Shown here: positions 1 through 6,880 of the stretch, piece by piece
Layout of the letters: each line of letters opens with the position of its first letter
Numbering within the stretch: the first letter of the stretch is position 1
Assembly: GCA_030640905.1 (NCBI GenBank)
Contig: DAOWIM010000034.1
Location: 1-19,104 of the forward strand
Length of the DNA: 19,104 bases
DNA from: a bacterium
Lineage (GTDB): Bacteria > Zixibacteria > MSB-5A5 > GN15 > FEB-12
Direction: 5' to 3'
The notes under the pieces: generated by a model
Database searches by the model: none
What the model saw: only the letters and a program-made list of their open reading frames with translations
What the model was told of the DNA's origin: nothing
Made by a program: the position numbers and the translations under genes

Positions 1-135
1 GCATCTCTATTAATTATTGGTGGCTTTGGTAGTTCTGGATCTAGATCAACATCACAAAGAACATTGACTATTATTATTAAATTTGACCAAGATGGAAAAG
101 TGCGGGATTTTGCTTATCATACTTCAAGGTTCTAA
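1..135 (+). CDS. C-terminal end of an unidentified protein (partial, 44 residues)
   Basis: An open frame enters from the left edge and stops at TAA 133-135, three bases before the mnmG start. The visible tail has a Gly/Ser-rich stretch, then a beta-strand pattern (TLTIIIKFDQDGKVRDF) and ends in YHTSRF. The 'hydrophobic strand - FD-x-DGKV - aromatic' pattern resembles the last two strands of SmpA/OmlA (BamE-like) small outer-membrane lipoproteins, but this rests on a very short piece and is a weak inference. The tight spacing to mnmG suggests co-transcription. The start and any signal peptide lie outside the window. Confidence 0.55.
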   Translation, partial: ASLLIIGGFGSSGSRSTSQRTLTIIIKFDQDGKVRDFAYHTSRF

Positions 136-138
136 GCA

Positions 139-2013
139 ATGAAAACCGCGGATCGAATGACAGATGTAGTAGTGGTTGGTGGCGGGCACGCTGGAGTTGA
201 GGCGGCGCTGGCGGTCGCTCGCATGGGGCGAAAGGCGACTATTGTCACAATCGATGCCGCCAAACTGTCGCTGATGTCCTGCAATCCCGCCGTTGGTGGA
301 ATCGCCAAATCGCATGTGGTCAAAGAAGTTGACGCGCTGGGGGGATTGATCGGCCGGGCTGCCGACAGTACCGGAATTCAGTACCGACGATTGAATCTCT
401 CGCGCGGACCGGCTGTGTGGTCAACCCGCATCCAGTCTGATCGCATCGCATACAGCCAGTTCGTTGTTGATTATCTCGCACAGCAGAAAAATGTGAGTGT
501 TCTTGAGGGCATAGCCGCCGAGATTCTTACCGAAAATGGTCGAGCCTGCGGTGTGCGAACCGAGTCGGGCGAACTTGTTACCGCGCACGCAGTAATACTG
601 GCTACCGGGACATTTCTTGGCGGGCTGATTCATATTGGCGAAAAGACGATCAAATCTGGTCGCATGGGAGAGCCGGGAGCCTATCGACTCTCAGAATCGC
701 TTGTTTCGCTTGGCTTTGAGTTGGGCCAGCTCAAGACCGGCACGCCGCCAAGGCTCGATGGTAATACTATAGATTTTGCCAAATGCGAGTTGCAACCGGG
801 CCATGAGCCACCACCACATTTTTCGTACCGGAGCACGGAGCGAGAGATGAACCAGGTGCCATGCCATTTGACCAAGACAAGCGCCGAGACAAAAAGGATT
901 GTTTCAGACAATTTCCAACAATCTCCAATCTTCTCCGGAAAAATCAGCTCGGTTGGACCCAGGTACTGTCCTTCGATTGAAGATAAGTTCTACCGGTTTG
1001 CTAAGAGGGAGAGCCATCAGATATTCCTTGAACCTGAAGGTAACGGCACCAGCGAAATCTACCCCAACGGCTTCGCTACTGCATTGCCCGAAGATGTGCA
1101 GTATCAAGCGATTAGAACAGTTGTGGGGCTTGAGGAGGCTCGCCTCACGCAACCGGGGTATGCGATTGAGTACGATTATGTTCCGGCTCATCAGATCAAA
1201 CCATCGATGGAAACTCGTCGCCTGCCGGGTCTTTTTCTGGCCGGGCAGATCAACGGAACCTCAGGCTACGAGGAAGCAGCCGGGCAGGGTCTCATGGCTG
1301 GGGTCAATGCAGTGCTCGCAATTGAGGGCGAACAACCGTTTGTACTGGATCGTTCCGAGGCGTATGTTGGTGTTATGATTGATGATCTGGTAACGCGATC
1401 GACTACTGAGCCGTACCGGCTTTTTACTTCGCGGGCGGAATATCGGCTGGCTCTTCGTGAGGATAACGCTCGAGACCGGCTCAACCAATACGCCAGAAAA
1501 TATAACCTCATACCCGCCGAAGAGAGCGATGCTTTTGAAGATATTCGTTCCGACACCGACAGGGTAATTGCTGCCCTGCGGAAAAAACGGGTCAAGGTTT
1601 CGGATCTGGGCGAATTGTCCCAACGGTATCAGCGAGCGGAGATGGTGACCCTGGATAATATGATCCGGCAGCCGAATATCTCTATTAATGAGGCGGTTCA
1701 ATTGGTGAGTAAGTTTGATCCAACCATTGCGGACAATATGGAAGTGCTTGAACGAGCGGCAATTGCGATCCGGTATCGCGGATATATTGAGAAACAGCAG
1801 CGTGAGATCGATAAGTTCAAACGACAGGAGGCCGAGCTGATCCCCGCCGATTTTGATTTCTCATCGATTACTGGTCTAAAGCGTGAGGCTCTTGACAAGT
1901 TCGTACATTTCCAGCCCGGTTCGCTTGGTCAGGCGGGGCGAATCGAGGGTGTCACTCCGGGCGATATTGCAGTGTTATCTGTTTTTCTCAAACGACATAA
2001 CGAATCGCGGTGA
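139..2013 (+). CDS. mnmG: tRNA uridine-5-carboxymethylaminomethyl(34) synthesis enzyme MnmG (GidA)
   Basis: FAD-dependent enzyme that, with the GTPase MnmE, builds the cmnm5 or nm5 group on wobble uridine 34 of certain tRNAs in the cytoplasm. The N-terminal dinucleotide fold is visible (VVGGGHAGVEAA, about residues 12-23), followed by the family block CNPAVGGIAKSHVVKE. Both family signatures are present: GPRYCPSIEDK near residue 273 and AGQINGTSGYEEAAGQG near residue 368. The C-terminal helical part ends in a typical GEALDKF-like block (KREALDKF) and GVTPGDIAVL. At 624 residues it is full length (E. coli 629). ATG 139 is taken as start because it follows the previous stop by 3 bases. ATG 157 (MTDVVVVGG) is an alternative. 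It overlaps rsmG by 4 bases, the standard gidA-gidB pairing near origins. Confidence 0.97.
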   Translation: MKTADRMTDVVVVGGGHAGVEAALAVARMGRKATIVTIDAAKLSLMSCNPAVGGIAKSHVVKEVDALGGLIGRAADSTGIQYRRLNLSRGPAVWSTRIQSDRIAYSQFVVDYLAQQKNVSVLEGIAAEILTENGRACGVRTESGELVTAHAVILATGTFLGGLIHIGEKTIKSGRMGEPGAYRLSESLVSLGFELGQLKTGTPPRLDGNTIDFAKCELQPGHEPPPHFSYRSTEREMNQVPCHLTKTSAETKRIVSDNFQQSPIFSGKISSVGPRYCPSIEDKFYRFAKRESHQIFLEPEGNGTSEIYPNGFATALPEDVQYQAIRTVVGLEEARLTQPGYAIEYDYVPAHQIKPSMETRRLPGLFLAGQINGTSGYEEAAGQGLMAGVNAVLAIEGEQPFVLDRSEAYVGVMIDDLVTRSTTEPYRLFTSRAEYRLALREDNARDRLNQYARKYNLIPAEESDAFEDIRSDTDRVIAALRKKRVKVSDLGELSQRYQRAEMVTLDNMIRQPNISINEAVQLVSKFDPTIADNMEVLERAAIAIRYRGYIEKQQREIDKFKRQEAELIPADFDFSSITGLKREALDKFVHFQPGSLGQAGRIEGVTPGDIAVLSVFLKRHNESR

Positions 2014-2624
2014 CGATAATGGCAGACCTGATCCAGATAGCTTCAGCCGATCAATTCCTCAGGAAATACGATCCGGACGGCAAGCTCAGCTCCTACTACT
2101 CCCATCTCAAGAAAGAAAATCGGAAAATCAACTTGGTTTCACGTGAAACAATTGACAGCAACCTCACCGGAATTACGGCCGCGTCGCTGATGCCGTTTGA
2201 GGTTCTGGGGCGTCAAAATATTACTCGCTACCTCGATATCGGCTCAGGGGGCGGCTTTCCGGCTATCCCGATACTGCTGACTCAGGTCGTAGAGCACGCC
2301 ACTCTGGTTGAGAGAAGACAAAAGAAAGCTGCAGCACTCAATAGAATGATGGTCACGCTCAGCATAAACGCCGACGTTCTCCCCGGCTCTTTCGAAGAGC
2401 TATCGCTTAAGGCCGGTTTTAATTTGATCACCATGCGACTTGTTCGTCTTGATCGGTTGCTCCTTGATAAAATAATCGACCTGCTGACACCGGGCGGTCA
2501 TTTTATACACTATTCGGATGTTGATAAGTCGCACGGCGAAACGAATCCCGCATCAATAACCTACTGTTATACCATTGGTAAACCGGCTTCAGCCGGGAGC
2601 TTCACTCTCTTTGAAAAAGTGTGA
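2010..2624 (+). CDS. rsmG: 16S rRNA (guanine-527-N7)-methyltransferase RsmG (GidB)
   Basis: SAM-dependent methyltransferase that modifies G527 of 16S rRNA in the small ribosomal subunit. The SAM-binding motif I is clear (YLDIGSGGGFPAIP, about residues 74-87), preceded by the N-terminal helical segment with the conserved N-x-x-SR element (INLVSRETI, residues 40-48). Its 204 residues are normal for the family. The GTG start at 2010 overlaps the mnmG stop (GTGA), implying translational coupling. ATG 2019 is an alternative start. The usual basic patch near motif IV reads TMRLVRL rather than the common SRA form, so this copy is somewhat divergent. The codons for residues 42-47 double as a parS centromere site. 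Confidence 0.93.
   Translation: MTIMADLIQIASADQFLRKYDPDGKLSSYYSHLKKENRKINLVSRETIDSNLTGITAASLMPFEVLGRQNITRYLDIGSGGGFPAIPILLTQVVEHATLVERRQKKAAALNRMMVTLSINADVLPGSFEELSLKAGFNLITMRLVRLDRLLLDKIIDLLTPGGHFIHYSDVDKSHGETNPASITYCYTIGKPASAGSFTLFEKV
2135..2150. other. parS: parS centromere site (ParB binding)
   Basis: The 16 bases GGTTTCACGTGAAACA match the widely conserved bacterial parS consensus TGTTTCACGTGAAACA at 15 of 16 positions. The inner 14 bases (2136-2149) are a perfect palindrome. The site sits inside the rsmG reading frame, about 1.3 kb upstream of parB and 3.4 kb from the putative oriC, as expected for origin-proximal centromeres. ParB would load here as a CTP-dependent clamp. No second copy was seen in the window. 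Confidence 0.95.
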
Positions 2625-2643
2625 CCGGTTACCGCGTTTGTTG

Positions 2644-2672
2644 TTGCCAACGCCCTTGAATGCATCTATAAT
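2644..2672 (+). promoter_or_regulatory. Sigma-70 type promoter of parAB
   Basis: TTGCCA at 2644-2649 (5 of 6 to TTGACA) is separated by exactly 17 bases from a perfect TATAAT at 2667-2672, in the gap between rsmG and parA. Transcription would start near 2679, giving a leader of about 37 bases before the parA GTG. This lets parA-parB and the following M23 and bactofilin genes be expressed independently of mnmG-rsmG. Confidence 0.75.
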
Positions 2673-2715
2673 GAATTAAAATACAACAACCTACCATACT
2701 ATTCAGGGATGATAC

Positions 2716-3474
2716 GTGGGTAAGATAATAGCAATAGCAAATCAGAAGGGCGGGGTTGGGAAAACCACTACCGCCGTCAACTTGAGTTCCTGTCTGGCGG
2801 CAGCCGAACAGAAAACTCTCCTTGTTGACATGGACCCCCAGGCCAATTCAACCAGCGGACTTGGCTTTAATCAAGCCAGTGTAGAAACGTCGATCTATGA
2901 TGTCCTCGTTAATGCCACTCCGGCCGGCGAAGTAGTCCGTGCTACCGACCTTGACTATCTCAACCTGCTGCCATCGTCGATCTCTCTGGTTGGCGCCGAG
3001 GTCGAGCTGGTTCCTATGATGTCGCGAGAGCATAGACTGAAGTCTGTATTGGAGTCGATAGTCCATGACTATCGTTACATCATTATCGACTGTCCACCAT
3101 CATTGGGATTGTTAACGATCAACACATTAACGGCTGCCGATTCTATAATCATTCCGATTCAATGCGAGTACTACGCGCTGGAGGGGTTGAGTCAGTTGAT
3201 GAACACGATCAAGCTCGTGCAGGACAATCTTAATCCTTCATTGGCAATTGAAGGTGTGTTGTTGACGATGTTTGACGGACGGCTCAATCTTTCGCGACAG
3301 GTCTCGCAGGAAGTTCGACAACATTTCAACAGTCGTGTTTACGATACAGTTATTTCGCGCAACGTGCGTCTCTCCGAGGCGCCGTCATTCGGTAAGCCGA
3401 TCATTCTATACGACATCCTCTCCACCGGCGCCGAGAACTATATGGCTTTGACGAAAGAGGTGATGGCACCATGA
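2716..3474 (+). CDS. parA: Chromosome-partitioning ATPase ParA (Soj type)
   Basis: Cytoplasmic, nucleoid-binding ATPase that moves ParB-parS complexes and so segregates the replicated origin. The deviant Walker A box KGGVGKTT with its signature lysine is at residues 11-18, followed by the VDMDPQ block (about 37-42) and an IIDCPPS motif around residue 122. There is no N-terminal helix-turn-helix, and the length (252) matches chromosomal Soj-type ParA. The GTG start is supported by an upstream AGGGA (2705-2709) at proper spacing. An ATG that would keep the Walker box is absent nearby. It overlaps parB by 4 bases (ATGA). Confidence 0.96.
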   Translation: MGKIIAIANQKGGVGKTTTAVNLSSCLAAAEQKTLLVDMDPQANSTSGLGFNQASVETSIYDVLVNATPAGEVVRATDLDYLNLLPSSISLVGAEVELVPMMSREHRLKSVLESIVHDYRYIIIDCPPSLGLLTINTLTAADSIIIPIQCEYYALEGLSQLMNTIKLVQDNLNPSLAIEGVLLTMFDGRLNLSRQVSQEVRQHFNSRVYDTVISRNVRLSEAPSFGKPIILYDILSTGAENYMALTKEVMAP

Positions 3475-4319
3475 GCAAGATTGTTCTGGGCAAGGGACTG
3501 GAAGCTTTGATACCGGCCGGTCGTGAAAAGACGGGTGATGAAAAAAGTCTAAAAACGGTATCGCTTGGTCAGATCACGCCCAACCCTATGCAGCCGCGAC
3601 GCGACTTCCCAGAGGAGAGCCTTCGCGAACTGGCCGAATCATTTGCGAGCAATGGCATCATACAACCGTTGGTTGTTAAGCGGGACGGTGGCGGCTATAT
3701 GATAATTGCCGGGGAGCGACGTTTCCGCGCCGCCCGGATAGCTGGTCTTACCGAAGTGCCGGTGGTTGTTATTGATGAGATCGATGACACGCGCATGCTG
3801 GAGCTGGCCCTGGTTGAAAATATCCAGCGTGAAAATCTCAACGCTATTGATCTCGGCGAAGCATACCGAACGCTTATCGAACGTTGCGGTTTGACGCAGA
3901 AAGGACTGGCCGAGAAAGTTGGCAAGAGTCGGGCTGCTGTTACCAACATCCTGCGCCTTCTGATGCTTCCCGATTCGATCAAGAACATGATTCGCGAAGG
4001 GAAACTGACTGAAGGTCACGCGCGGACGTTGTTGTCGACTCAGAACGAGCAGGAGATGCTTGTGCTGGCACGACGCATCACCGACGAATCTCTTTCGGTG
4101 CGGCAGATTGAAAAAGCGACCAGAAAGAAGCGCGGTCGAAAATTGATCCCGCGTCGGAACATTCCTGCGCTGATGGAGTTTGAAACTTATCTTAAGCGTT
4201 TGATGGGAACGTCGGTGAAAATCACGCCGGGTTTGAAGCAGGGTAAAATCGAAATCGAATACTATGGCGACGAAGACCTGGAACGACTGCTCGATCTGTT
4301 TCGCCGTATAGAAAGTTAG
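3471..4319 (+). CDS. parB: Chromosome-partitioning protein ParB (Spo0J), CTP-dependent clamp
   Basis: Binds parS, hydrolyses CTP and spreads on DNA; partner of the upstream ParA. The N-terminal ParA-interacting peptide KGLEALIP (residues 8-15) is present. The CTP-binding domain shows GERRFRAA (81-88) and ENIQRENLNAID (116-127). A helix-turn-helix follows at about residues 140-165 (LTQKGLAEKVGKSRAAVTN), and the C-terminal dimerisation tail ends in LERLLDLFRRIE. Its 282 residues are typical. A strong ribosome-binding stretch (AGAGGTGAT, 3456-3464) precedes the ATG, which overlaps the parA stop. Its cognate site is present within rsmG. Confidence 0.96.
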   Translation: MSKIVLGKGLEALIPAGREKTGDEKSLKTVSLGQITPNPMQPRRDFPEESLRELAESFASNGIIQPLVVKRDGGGYMIIAGERRFRAARIAGLTEVPVVVIDEIDDTRMLELALVENIQRENLNAIDLGEAYRTLIERCGLTQKGLAEKVGKSRAAVTNILRLLMLPDSIKNMIREGKLTEGHARTLLSTQNEQEMLVLARRITDESLSVRQIEKATRKKRGRKLIPRRNIPALMEFETYLKRLMGTSVKITPGLKQGKIEIEYYGDEDLERLLDLFRRIES

Positions 4320-4322
4320 ACT

Positions 4323-5108
4323 ATGGGCCAGGCCAGGTATGTTACAGTGATGCTTATCCCCGACGGGACCGAATCGCGTCGCGGTTTTCGGATTCGTCAG
4401 TGGTTGCTAAAGGGTATACTTGGTTTTGTTGCCGCAATTCTGGTCGGCATCATTCTGTTTTTCTCATTCTATGGGACGGTGCTCAAACGGGCGGCGCTGG
4501 CGGACCGGCTTGAGGAAGAAAACAAACAGTTGCTTCGTTACCAATACAAAGTGAAGATGCTCGAAGATAATCTCGAACAGACCCGCGACATTGTAACACG
4601 GTTGGTTAATCTGGCCGGGATTGATTTTGAATTTCCGGAGATTCCGGATGACTCGGCGATTTTTGCGCAGTTGGATCGCTCCGCAACGATCATGGCTGAA
4701 CGGTCGGTTTTCGACGACATGGGGTTTCCGTCGGGTCTGCCCATGCAGGGTTTTATCAGCCAGGATTTTGAAATTGAAGATCAGCAGCGGTACCATCCCG
4801 GCGTCGATATTGCCGGCGCTGAAGGACAGCCGGTTCTGGCTACTGCTGCCGGACTGGTATTGTATGCGGAGTTCGATTCGGTATATGGATATACTGTAAT
4901 TCTTCGGCACAACGACAGTGTCACGACGCTTTATGGTCACAATAGCAAACTGCTGGTAAAACCGGGCCAGCGGATAGCGGCGGGGGGACGGCTGGCCTTG
5001 TCCGGTAATACCGGCCAGTCAACGGCCCCGCACGTACACTATGAGATAAGAATAAATGATAAACCCGTAAACCCTTTGGAAATCGGACATGAAAAGAATA
5101 ACCAATAA
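4323..5108 (+). CDS. Membrane-anchored M23 (LytM-type) peptidoglycan endopeptidase
   Basis: Predicted zinc endopeptidase that cleaves peptide cross-links of the cell wall, acting in the periplasm from a single N-terminal anchor. Visible parts are a basic cytoplasmic N-terminus, a membrane helix at about residues 30-50, a coiled-coil rich in Glu/Leu at about 55-95, and a C-terminal M23 domain at about 138-255. All metal ligands are present: H158 and D162 (HPGVD), with H237 and H239 in HVHYE. The catalytic-region histidine H206 sits in LYGH. It is therefore probably active rather than a degenerate LytM regulator. It begins 3 bases after parB and overlaps the bactofilin ORF by 20 bases. The M23-bactofilin pairing is known from cell-shape loci such as those of Helicobacter and alphaproteobacteria. 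Confidence 0.9.
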   Translation: MGQARYVTVMLIPDGTESRRGFRIRQWLLKGILGFVAAILVGIILFFSFYGTVLKRAALADRLEEENKQLLRYQYKVKMLEDNLEQTRDIVTRLVNLAGIDFEFPEIPDDSAIFAQLDRSATIMAERSVFDDMGFPSGLPMQGFISQDFEIEDQQRYHPGVDIAGAEGQPVLATAAGLVLYAEFDSVYGYTVILRHNDSVTTLYGHNSKLLVKPGQRIAAGGRLALSGNTGQSTAPHVHYEIRINDKPVNPLEIGHEKNNQ

Positions 5109-5511
5109 CGAAACGGATGGATTGATGAACACCATTATTGGCAAAGACACGGTCATCACCGGCACGCTTGACATCAAAGGTGCGTTGCGTGTGGACGGTA
5201 CTGTCATCGGCAAAGTCATCTGCTCCGACTGTGTGACAATCGGCGCCGGCGGAACGGTGGAGGCTGAAATTGAATCCAACACTGCTGTGATTGCCGGTAA
5301 GCTCTCGGGAAATGTCCACGCTACTGAGAAGATTGAGCTTCAGGCTAAGTGCGAAATGTCGGGAGACCTCAAGACCAAGTCGCTTGTAATCGAGCAGGGC
5401 GCAATCTTTTGTGGTGCCTGTAACATGAATGAAGGCCAGAGCGGCTTCGAATTCGCTCCGCCTAAGATGGCTACGGAGCCAAAAGAAGAGGCCAACCTGA
5501 TCGAAGACTGA
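5089..5511 (+). CDS. Bactofilin family cytoskeletal protein
   Basis: Bactofilins polymerise without nucleotide into filaments that act as scaffolds for wall enzymes, polar organisation and, in Myxococcus, ParAB positioning. The sequence shows the diagnostic repeating beta-helix pattern from about residue 14 to 115: TVITGTLDIKGALRVDGTV, then GKVICSDCVTIGAGGTV, GKLSGNVHATEKIEL and GDLKTKSLVIEQGA. Flexible tails follow at both ends. The 140-residue length is typical. ATG 5089 overlaps the peptidase gene by 20 bases. ATG 5125 (MNTIIGKDT), preceded by GGATGGA, is an alternative start that would not overlap and may be the real one. It is the last gene before the putative origin. Confidence 0.92.
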   Translation: MKRITNNETDGLMNTIIGKDTVITGTLDIKGALRVDGTVIGKVICSDCVTIGAGGTVEAEIESNTAVIAGKLSGNVHATEKIELQAKCEMSGDLKTKSLVIEQGAIFCGACNMNEGQSGFEFAPPKMATEPKEEANLIED

Positions 5512-5541
5512 GGCCCGGCTGACTGATTTGAGAAATGCCGG

Positions 5542-5550
5542 TGTGGACAA
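5542..5550 (-). other. DnaA box (8 of 9)
   Basis: TGTGGACAA is the reverse complement of TTGTCCACA and differs from the DnaA consensus TTATCCACA at one position. It lies 20 bases, about two helical turns, before the next box in the same orientation. Confidence 0.65.
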
Positions 5551-5561
5551 GACCAGACAAT

Positions 5562-5570
5562 TGTGGATAA
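5562..5570 (-). other. DnaA box (perfect)
   Basis: TGTGGATAA is the exact reverse complement of TTATCCACA. It continues into CCACA, so it also forms a TGTGG-ATAA-CCACA inverted repeat (5562-5575). Confidence 0.8.
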
Positions 5571-5630
5571 CCACATATCTGCCGATGGTACAATAAGATA
5601 GCTTTCTTATAATGCGGGTACCGTGGTCGC

Positions 5631-5639
5631 TTATCCACA
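5631..5639 (+). other. DnaA box (perfect)
   Basis: TTATCCACA matches the DnaA consensus at 9 of 9 positions and points opposite to the two boxes on its left, leaving an AT-richer interval between them. Confidence 0.8.
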
Positions 5640-5748
5640 GTTAGGCAGGTTTTAACCCCAAGACTTGGTTGTAGTTAGACAGATTAGGTTATGTGACGGA
5701 TTACCCTCGCCACTGTCCCGAAAAGCCGTTCGTACTGCGGTTTTTCAG

Positions 5749-5757
5749 ATGTCCACA
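5749..5757 (+). other. Weak DnaA-like box
   Basis: ATGTCCACA matches 7 of 9 positions of the DnaA consensus, keeping the TCCACA core. It counts only because three better boxes lie within 210 bases. Confidence 0.35.
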
Positions 5758-5872
5758 CCTGCGAATGCGATTATGAAGCAGTCTAAGTCGATAGTCAGTG
5801 ACTTTGATTGCCGCAATTAGTATAAGAACTCTGAGAGATTACAATTGAACTTGCTCTGTTTTGGAGGAATAC

Positions 5873-6880
5873 GTGTCCCCTGATAAATCGAAATCTGATC
5901 TCACCACTGTAGAAGAACTCAACGAGAAATACCGGCAGATCAAGGCCGAAATCGGGAAAGTAATAATCGGCCAGGACAAAGTGGTTGATCAGCTGCTGGT
6001 GGCTTTGCTTTCATCGGGCCATTGTTTACTTGTCGGTGTACCCGGCCTGGCCAAGACGCTTCTGATTTCCACGCTGGCCAATGTTCTCAATCTGAAATTC
6101 AATCGCATCCAGTTCACACCTGACCTGATGCCATCGGATATCACCGGCACAGAGATTATCGAAGAAGACCGCACTGCCGGTAAACGGGTGTTCCGCTTTG
6201 TCAAGGGTCCGGTCTTTGCCAATATCGTTCTGGCCGACGAGATCAACCGCACCCCGCCAAAAACTCAGGCGGCATTGTTGCAGGCGATGCAGGAGCACGA
6301 AGTCACCGCCGCCGGTCAAACATACAAGCTTGACGAACCGTTTTTTGTTCTGGCAACTCAGAACCCAATTGAGCAGGAAGGAACGTACCCGCTTCCCGAG
6401 GCTCAGCTTGATCGGTTTATGTTCAATGTCTTCGTTGATTATCCGGCGGAGGCCGAGGAGTGTGAGATCGTCAAGATCACTACCGCCGTTCCCGACTACA
6501 GTCTCAACAGAATTCTTTCGGCTGATGATATTATCCGGTTCCAGCAACTGGTTCGTCGCGTGCCCGTCAGTGATCATCTGATCGAGTATGCGGTCGCGCT
6601 GGTGCGGGCTACTCGTCCCACCGAAGAGGACGCGCTCGATTTCGTGAAGAACTGGGTCAACTGGGGAGCCGGACCGCGCGCCTCGCAGTATTTGATCCTG
6701 GCCGCCAAGACCCGAGCGATTCTCGATGGCCGCCCCACACCGGGCCCCGATGATGTCCGCTTTGCCGCCAACCCGGTGCTGCGACATCGGATCGTGACGT
6801 CGTTCAACGCCGAGGCCGATGGTGTCGATACGATGGAAATCATCCGCCGCATCCTCCGGACGGTGAAGGAAAAAGCGTGA
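5873..6880 (+). CDS. MoxR-family AAA+ ATPase
   Basis: Chaperone-like ATPase that typically works with a vWA/DUF58 partner in maturation of envelope or metal-dependent protein complexes. Walker A is GVPGLAKT (residues 55-62, the usual MoxR form), Walker B is VLADE (119-123) and the sensor-1 block ATQNP is at 161-165. A C-terminal lid extends to the end, near DTMEIIRRILRTV. GTG 5873 is chosen as start because GGAGG (5863-5867) sits 5 bases upstream. The longer frame from TTG 5861 would put that ribosome-binding site inside the gene. Its 335 residues fit the family. The stop overlaps the next GTG by 4 bases. Its usual DUF58 partner lies 3 kb downstream, displaced by other genes. Confidence 0.94.
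   Translation: MSPDKSKSDLTTVEELNEKYRQIKAEIGKVIIGQDKVVDQLLVALLSSGHCLLVGVPGLAKTLLISTLANVLNLKFNRIQFTPDLMPSDITGTEIIEEDRTAGKRVFRFVKGPVFANIVLADEINRTPPKTQAALLQAMQEHEVTAAGQTYKLDEPFFVLATQNPIEQEGTYPLPEAQLDRFMFNVFVDYPAEAEECEIVKITTAVPDYSLNRILSADDIIRFQQLVRRVPVSDHLIEYAVALVRATRPTEEDALDFVKNWVNWGAGPRASQYLILAAKTRAILDGRPTPGPDDVRFAANPVLRHRIVTSFNAEADGVDTMEIIRRILRTVKEKA

Larger units (their letters stand above)
5512..5872. other. oriC: Putative chromosomal replication origin (oriC)
   Basis: This is a 361-base non-coding stretch between the bactofilin and moxR genes. It contains two perfect DnaA boxes (TGTGGATAA at 5562-5570, TTATCCACA at 5631-5639), one 8-of-9 box (TGTGGACAA at 5542-5550) and one weaker 7-of-9 box (5749-5757). 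The first two lie on one strand exactly 20 bases apart, and the last two point the other way. An AT-richer segment with a TATAAT-like element (5591-5613) lies between the inverted boxes and could be an unwinding element. The genes on the left (mnmG, rsmG, parAB, parS) are typical origin neighbours. I did not recognise a clear DnaA-trio array. A CCAAG-A-CTTGG inverted repeat is at 5658-5668. Confidence 0.75.

Noticed and set aside
899..1378. A 159-codon plus-strand frame inside mnmG
   Set aside because: It is out of frame with the conserved mnmG signatures and shows no features of its own.
4921..5574. A 217-codon minus-strand open frame over the peptidase end, bactofilin and part of the origin
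   Set aside because: Antisense to two recognised genes, no domain pattern, and its start lies inside the DnaA-box region.
5608..5613. TATAAT inside the putative origin as a promoter -10 element
   Set aside because: No acceptable -35 element at 16-18 bases upstream. It is more likely part of the AT-rich stretch.
5641..5700. TAG-rich stretch (GTAGTTAGACAGATTAG) as a DnaA-trio array
   Set aside because: The triplets are not in a regular 3-base register directly beside a DnaA box and GC-rich spacer, so I did not call it.
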